A stretch of 64,000 nucleotides of DNA. Origin: Paenilisteria rustica. Lineage in GTDB: Bacteria > Bacillota > Bacilli > Lactobacillales > Listeriaceae. The notes beneath the pieces are model-generated. The model searched no databases. It was given only the letters and a program-made list of their open reading frames with translations, and was not told the origin of the DNA. Below, piece by piece: positions 61,241 through 64,000 of the stretch. The first letter of the stretch is position 1; each line of letters opens with the position of its first letter. The position numbers were made by a program, and so were the translations under genes. The DNA is taken from contig NZ_JABJVM010000011.1 in NCBI RefSeq assembly GCF_013820765.1, positions 1-64,000 of the forward strand, written 5' to 3'.

Positions 61241-61651
61241 TTATGGACTGTTATGACAAGGTTTAGGTGGTATTTAAAAAAACTGAATGTAAGGCTAGGC
61301 AGGTAGAAAAGCCAATTTCGCTATCGGTCGACAGAAATGGACGCATGAGGTATGATGGGAGTATGGCTAAAATAGCACGGTTTTTTTATCTAAGTAATGT
61401 GAAATGTAAATTGATCCAGCGGAAGTAGCGATAATCATACGAGAAAGTTTTCATCCAAGTAATATGAAAAATGCTAGTTTGCTTGAAGTAATAATTAAAT
61501 TTTCACTTAAACAATATAATACTAAAATACCCATCAAAATAATCTTTTTGTTGCGTTTTCCCTTGGTATTGTGTAATCTGAATAGGGAAGCTTTTCAGTT
61601 TTCAAAGCGTGTCTAGTAAAAAATGCAACCATACATAAAGGTGGGATCGAT
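61241..61651. other. AT-rich gap without a supported gene
   Basis: No convincing coding sequence. Two promoter-like pairs are seen on the plus strand: TCGACA-17-TATGAT (61328-61356) and TTGCGT-17-TAATCT (61553-61581); the second suits the small ORF at 61652. A direct repeat ATCYAAGTAATRTGAAA occurs near 61389 and 61454. Confidence 0.4.
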
Positions 61652-61771
61652 ATGAAAAAAGAAAAAACTGTATGAACAGATCTGTTTACAATTATGATAT
61701 ATAAAGTAGTACTATTCTTTCTGGCAATCATTTCGTGCATCATTTATGTATTTACGAAAAAGAAAGATTAA
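61652..61771 (+). pseudogene. small membrane peptide ORF interrupted by an in-frame TGA
   Basis: ATG 61652 has a good GGTGGG site and encodes only KKEKTV before TGA at 61673. The same frame then continues through TDLFTIMIYKVVLFFLAII and a KKKD end at 61771, a typical one-helix small membrane protein. An internal ATG at 61694 could start a 25-residue peptide but has no ribosome-binding site. It may be a broken gene, a two-part translation unit or a read-through case. A terminator follows six bases later. Confidence 0.45.
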
Positions 61772-61776
61772 ACGCA

Positions 61777-61832
61777 CAAATCTGACGTCCGCAAGTAGCT
61801 TTTCCAGTTACTCTTAGACGCCAGATTTTTTT
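61777..61832. terminator. terminator after the small ORF, also serving the minus-strand secreted protein gene
   Basis: AAATCTGACGTC pairs with GACGCCAGATTT with one mismatch, followed by eight T residues. The loop again starts with CGCAAGTAGC, as in the gltBD terminator. The minus-strand gene ends at 61831. Confidence 0.85.
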
Positions 61833-62649
61833 ATTTCACAAACGTAGTAAAGGTAGCTTCTTCTGTTTCTTGATAGTTATACATAGAGTAAGCAATAACA
61901 TGGAGCTTATCGCCTTTTTTCAGTGGTGTACTAAGAGTCGGAATTGTATATCTGTCTCGCTCAAGTCTCGGAGCAGTATGGAAGGCTAATCCACGTGCAC
62001 TAACCTCATTACCATTCACAAAAATACGCATATATGGAGCGCTTTCTGAGGTATTGATAGTGAATTGTGTTGCCCCCGCATAAGCTGTTTCGATAGACAA
62101 TGTTCTCACTAAAGGTGTATTCTCATCAATTTTAAATGTTTTTCCAGTATACGAGATATTGTTGTGATCCTTGCTGTCAATACGAACGGTGTCACCTACT
62201 TTTAAGTTCAGGTTTGTGATGATCTGACTGTATTGTTGGCCATAAACCAAGTACTGATAAGCATTCACAGTTCTTGTCCCAATTTTTTGATTATTGATGT
62301 AGACGGTGAATTCTCTCGTGTTTGCAGTAATGTTAAATGTAATTTTCTCTTCATTTAAATCAATAGAGCGTACACTTAACTGTTCTGCTAAATTTGACGT
62401 TGGAGGTGTTGTTGGTTGTTCAGGTGAAGTAAGAGGTGGCAAGTTCCCAATCGCACTTCCACTAGGTGAGCTGTAGCTTGGTTGTTCAGATGTGCTTGGT
62501 GTTGCAGGTTGTTTCTGTGAATTAGTAGGTGGTGGTAAAATCCCAATTGCACTCGTCGCCTGTACCTCTTGACCATTCTGTAAAAGACCTCCAAGACTTA
62601 ATACAGACATTCCGACAATTAGTAATGTCCCCGTTATTTTTTTCTTCAT
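61831..62649 (-). CDS. secreted protein with two Ig-like modules, paralog 1
   Basis: A 272-residue protein with a signal peptide (residues 1 to about 32, ending EVQA) and a proline/serine-rich linker holding two SAIG-LPP units. Two beta-rich modules of about 85 residues follow; each has a strand pattern typical of bacterial Ig-like modules in Listeria surface proteins (YINNQKIGTRTV, IFVNGNEV). There is no LPXTG or other anchor, so it is probably released. It is about half identical to the protein encoded at 62938-63657. The function is unknown. Confidence 0.75.
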   Translation of the reverse strand: MKKKITGTLLIVGMSVLSLGGLLQNGQEVQATSAIGILPPPTNSQKQPATPSTSEQPSYSSPSGSAIGNLPPLTSPEQPTTPPTSNLAEQLSVRSIDLNEEKITFNITANTREFTVYINNQKIGTRTVNAYQYLVYGQQYSQIITNLNLKVGDTVRIDSKDHNNISYTGKTFKIDENTPLVRTLSIETAYAGATQFTINTSESAPYMRIFVNGNEVSARGLAFHTAPRLERDRYTIPTLSTPLKKGDKLHVIAYSMYNYQETEEATFTTFVK

Positions 62650-62672
62650 GTTCTATCAATCCCCTTTCATGG

Positions 62673-62701
62673 AATATACTGCTAATACTATAGAATGAAA
62701 A
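62673..62701 (-). promoter_or_regulatory. promoter of secreted paralog 1
   Basis: On the minus strand TTTTCA and TATATT are 17 bases apart, 24 bases upstream of the start. The same elements and spacing are found before paralog 2. Confidence 0.55.
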
Positions 62702-62835
62702 TAAACTCGTTATTAAGTGATGATTAAATGTTTATTAAAATCAAAAAACTCTTTAAAGAACATAAAAATAGCAAATCGGAACCCAAGCGTTTAGCATTGA
62801 TTTGGAATGCATCTCAACGTTTTAACTCCAACCAA

Positions 62836-62883
62836 ATATACCGTTTTGCAAGTAATGTAAAAGCTACTCGCAAAACGGTATAT
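62836..62883. terminator. 14-bp hairpin between the paralogs
   Basis: ATATACCGTTTTGC (62836-62849) pairs perfectly with GCAAAACGGTATAT (62870-62883). The loop side contains GCAAGTA and GCTACT, words also found in the terminators at 61186 and 61777. Confidence 0.7.
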
Positions 62884-62890
62884 GTTATCT

Positions 62891-62920
62891 AAAAGCTAGA
62901 TGTCAGCGAGGGACATCTAG
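62891..62920 (-). terminator. terminator of secreted paralog 2
   Basis: CTAGATGTC and GACATCTAG form a 9-bp stem with a seven-base loop. On the minus strand it is followed by CTTTTA, 18 bases after the stop codon of the paralog 2 gene. Confidence 0.75.
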
Positions 62921-62937
62921 GCTTACGCTCTATGATT

Positions 62938-63657
62938 TTACTTTACGATAGTAGTGAAGTCACCTGTGTTTACAAGGACATCAGCTGTATTGAAGGTGAA
63001 ACCAATAATTTGAACGCGATCTCCCTTTTTAAGAGGTGTGCTCAGTGGGTTTATTGTAAAGATATTTGGTGAAGTTCTTGAAGGAACGTGAACTATTAGA
63101 AATTCACCAGGAATTTCAGTACCATTAATAAAAATTCTCAAGTAAGGAGTATTCAGTAAAGCATTGATTGTGAATTGTGTATCTCCAGCATAGATTGTAT
63201 TTGTCGCGAATGGCCGATTAAGCGGTACAGTTTTATCAATAACAAGGGTTTTCCCAGTATACAAAATATTATTGTTATCTTTGCTGTCTACGCGAATGGT
63301 ATCACCAATCTTTAGCTTCAAATTTTTGACGATTTGGTTACGATGTGCGCCTTGTGATAGGAAATCATATCGACCAACCGTCTGTGTTTCGATTTTTTTA
63401 TTATTGATGTAAGTCGTGTATTCTCTAGTGTTGGGAGTAGTATCAAATGCAAATAAACTCTCGTTCAAAGCAATATACTTCACACTCAACTCTTCGGCCT
63501 CACTTGGTATAGACGGAATTTCAGGTTCTTGAGGAGGAGAAGGTAAAATCCCAATTGCACTCGTCGCCTGTACCTCTTGACCATTCTGTAAAAGACCTCC
63601 AAGGCTTAATACAGACATCCCGACAATTAGTAATGTCCCCGTTATTTTTTTCTTCAT
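62938..63657 (-). CDS. secreted protein with two Ig-like modules, paralog 2
   Basis: A 239-residue protein whose first 39 residues, including the signal peptide, are identical to paralog 1. It has a shorter proline-rich linker and then two Ig-like modules (YINNKKIETQTV and IFINGTEIPG mark the matching strands). No cell-wall anchor is visible. The gene and its promoter are a tandem copy of 61831-62649. The biological role is unknown. Confidence 0.75.
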   Translation of the reverse strand: MKKKITGTLLIVGMSVLSLGGLLQNGQEVQATSAIGILPSPPQEPEIPSIPSEAEELSVKYIALNESLFAFDTTPNTREYTTYINNKKIETQTVGRYDFLSQGAHRNQIVKNLKLKIGDTIRVDSKDNNNILYTGKTLVIDKTVPLNRPFATNTIYAGDTQFTINALLNTPYLRIFINGTEIPGEFLIVHVPSRTSPNIFTINPLSTPLKKGDRVQIIGFTFNTADVLVNTGDFTTIVK

Positions 63658-63680
63658 GTTCTATCAATCCCCTTTCATGG

Positions 63681-63709
63681 AATATAACTTTTATACTATA
63701 GACTGAAAA
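63681..63709 (-). promoter_or_regulatory. promoter of secreted paralog 2
   Basis: On the minus strand TTTTCA and TATATT with a 17-base spacer, the same arrangement as before paralog 1. Confidence 0.55.
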
Positions 63710-63809
63710 TAAACTTGCTGTTAAGTGATGATTAAATATTTATTAAAATGAGAAAATAATCTAAAAAACACGAAAAATGAAATGGAACATAAAATCCAGT
63801 CGTTTAAAA

Positions 63810-63840
63810 TTGACTTGGAGTCCACTTCAGGGTTTAGACT
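63810..63840 (+). promoter_or_regulatory. MerR-type promoter and operator
   Basis: TTGACT (63810-63815) and TAGACT (63835-63840) are separated by 19 bases, the overlong spacing typical of promoters activated by MerR-family regulators. The spacer holds the dyad CTTGGAGT-CC-ACTTCAGG (63814-63831), close to the CTTGGAGT-N2-ACTCCAAG operators of AdhR/NmlR-type regulators that respond to aldehydes or thiol stress. Confidence 0.65.
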
Positions 63841-63906
63841 TTACTGTAAGAAGCAAAAAAGCCACAGACTTTCCGACAGAAAATCAATAAAAGGGAGGAA
63901 TTGCAA

Positions 63907-64000
63907 ATGTCTAGCAGTAAAACCGCACAAGCCAACCATGATCAATTATTTCCAAATCACAAATCCGTATTAAAGGAAACAGATCCTGAGTTCACTGCAC
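63907..64000 (+). CDS. carboxymuconolactone decarboxylase family protein (N-terminal part)
   Basis: The frame starts at ATG 63907 after AAGGGAGGA and runs off the window after 31 codons. The visible start, MSSSKTAQANHDQLFPNHK then SVLKETDPEFTA, resembles the N-terminus of AhpD-like/CMD family proteins, which in Bacillus are encoded near adhR and aldehyde-stress genes. The upstream MerR-type promoter fits such a role. The call rests on a short segment and should be checked with the rest of the gene. Confidence 0.6.
   Translation, partial: MSSSKTAQANHDQLFPNHKSVLKETDPEFTA

Noticed and set aside
62690-62740. PrfA box upstream of the secreted paralogs
   Set aside because: The TTAA-rich stretches near 62712 and 63722 do not keep the 14-bp TTAACA-N2-TGTTAA spacing and symmetry.
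63782-63973. Plus-strand open frame of 63 codons near the window end
   Set aside because: It runs through the MerR-type promoter and into the CMD-family gene in a different frame; the ATG at 63907 with AAGGGAGGA is much better supported.

Overview
The window reads as a chromosomal segment of a Listeria species (Listeriaceae, Bacillota). Four gene blocks match the Listeria order: a purEKBCSQLFMNHD operon; yerC, pcrB, pcrA, ligA, camS, gatCAB, dagK and rlmCD; the virulence/cell-envelope cluster virAB, virR, an epimerase gene, a small unknown gene, adeC and virS; and divergent gltC and gltBD. Most genes look richer in G+C, with more G- or C-ending codons, than in L. monocytogenes. One of the more distant (sensu lato) Listeria species is therefore more likely, but the species cannot be named from this window.

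Layout. Positions 1-160 hold the 3' end of an rRNA operon (5S rRNA and terminator). Then come a UPF0316 membrane protein gene and the twelve-gene purine operon (1008-13731). That operon has a readable PurR-type operator and a sigma-A promoter, but no space for a guanine riboswitch. Positions 13789-30964 carry housekeeping genes: a DUF2207 protein, YerC, an NSS transporter, PcrB, PcrA, LigA, CamS, GatCAB, DagK and RlmCD. Two related ~121-bp palindromes lie here, one in the pcrB leader and one upstream of gatC. Positions 31038-39148 hold small unknown proteins, an amidase-permease pair, a sodium:solute symporter with its DUF3311 partner under a cre-like site, and a decayed HigBA-type toxin-antitoxin locus.

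Positions 39352-47494 carry the VirAB transporter and VirRS two-component system, which in Listeria senses and answers cationic antimicrobial peptides. A previously unlisted 29-residue hydrophobic peptide gene, with a convergent antisense RNA promoter, lies inside this cluster and looks like a type I toxin-antitoxin module.

Positions 49128-53908 form an accessory island between a GNAT acetyltransferase gene and gltC. It contains an AbiL-like pair (AAA ATPase and RloB/TOPRIM-like protein) on the minus strand. Beside it is a clearly AT-rich cassette on the plus strand: a P-loop ATPase, a frameshifted STAS-like (DUF4325) remnant and a small membrane protein. This cassette is the best candidate for an undescribed system.

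GltC and glutamate synthase follow (53966-61169). The end of the window (61170-64000) has a small membrane-peptide ORF interrupted by an in-frame TGA, several related terminator hairpins, and two secreted Ig-like paralogs whose first 143 bp are almost identical. It closes with the start of a carboxymuconolactone-decarboxylase-family gene behind a promoter with the 19-bp spacer and dyad typical of MerR-family activators.
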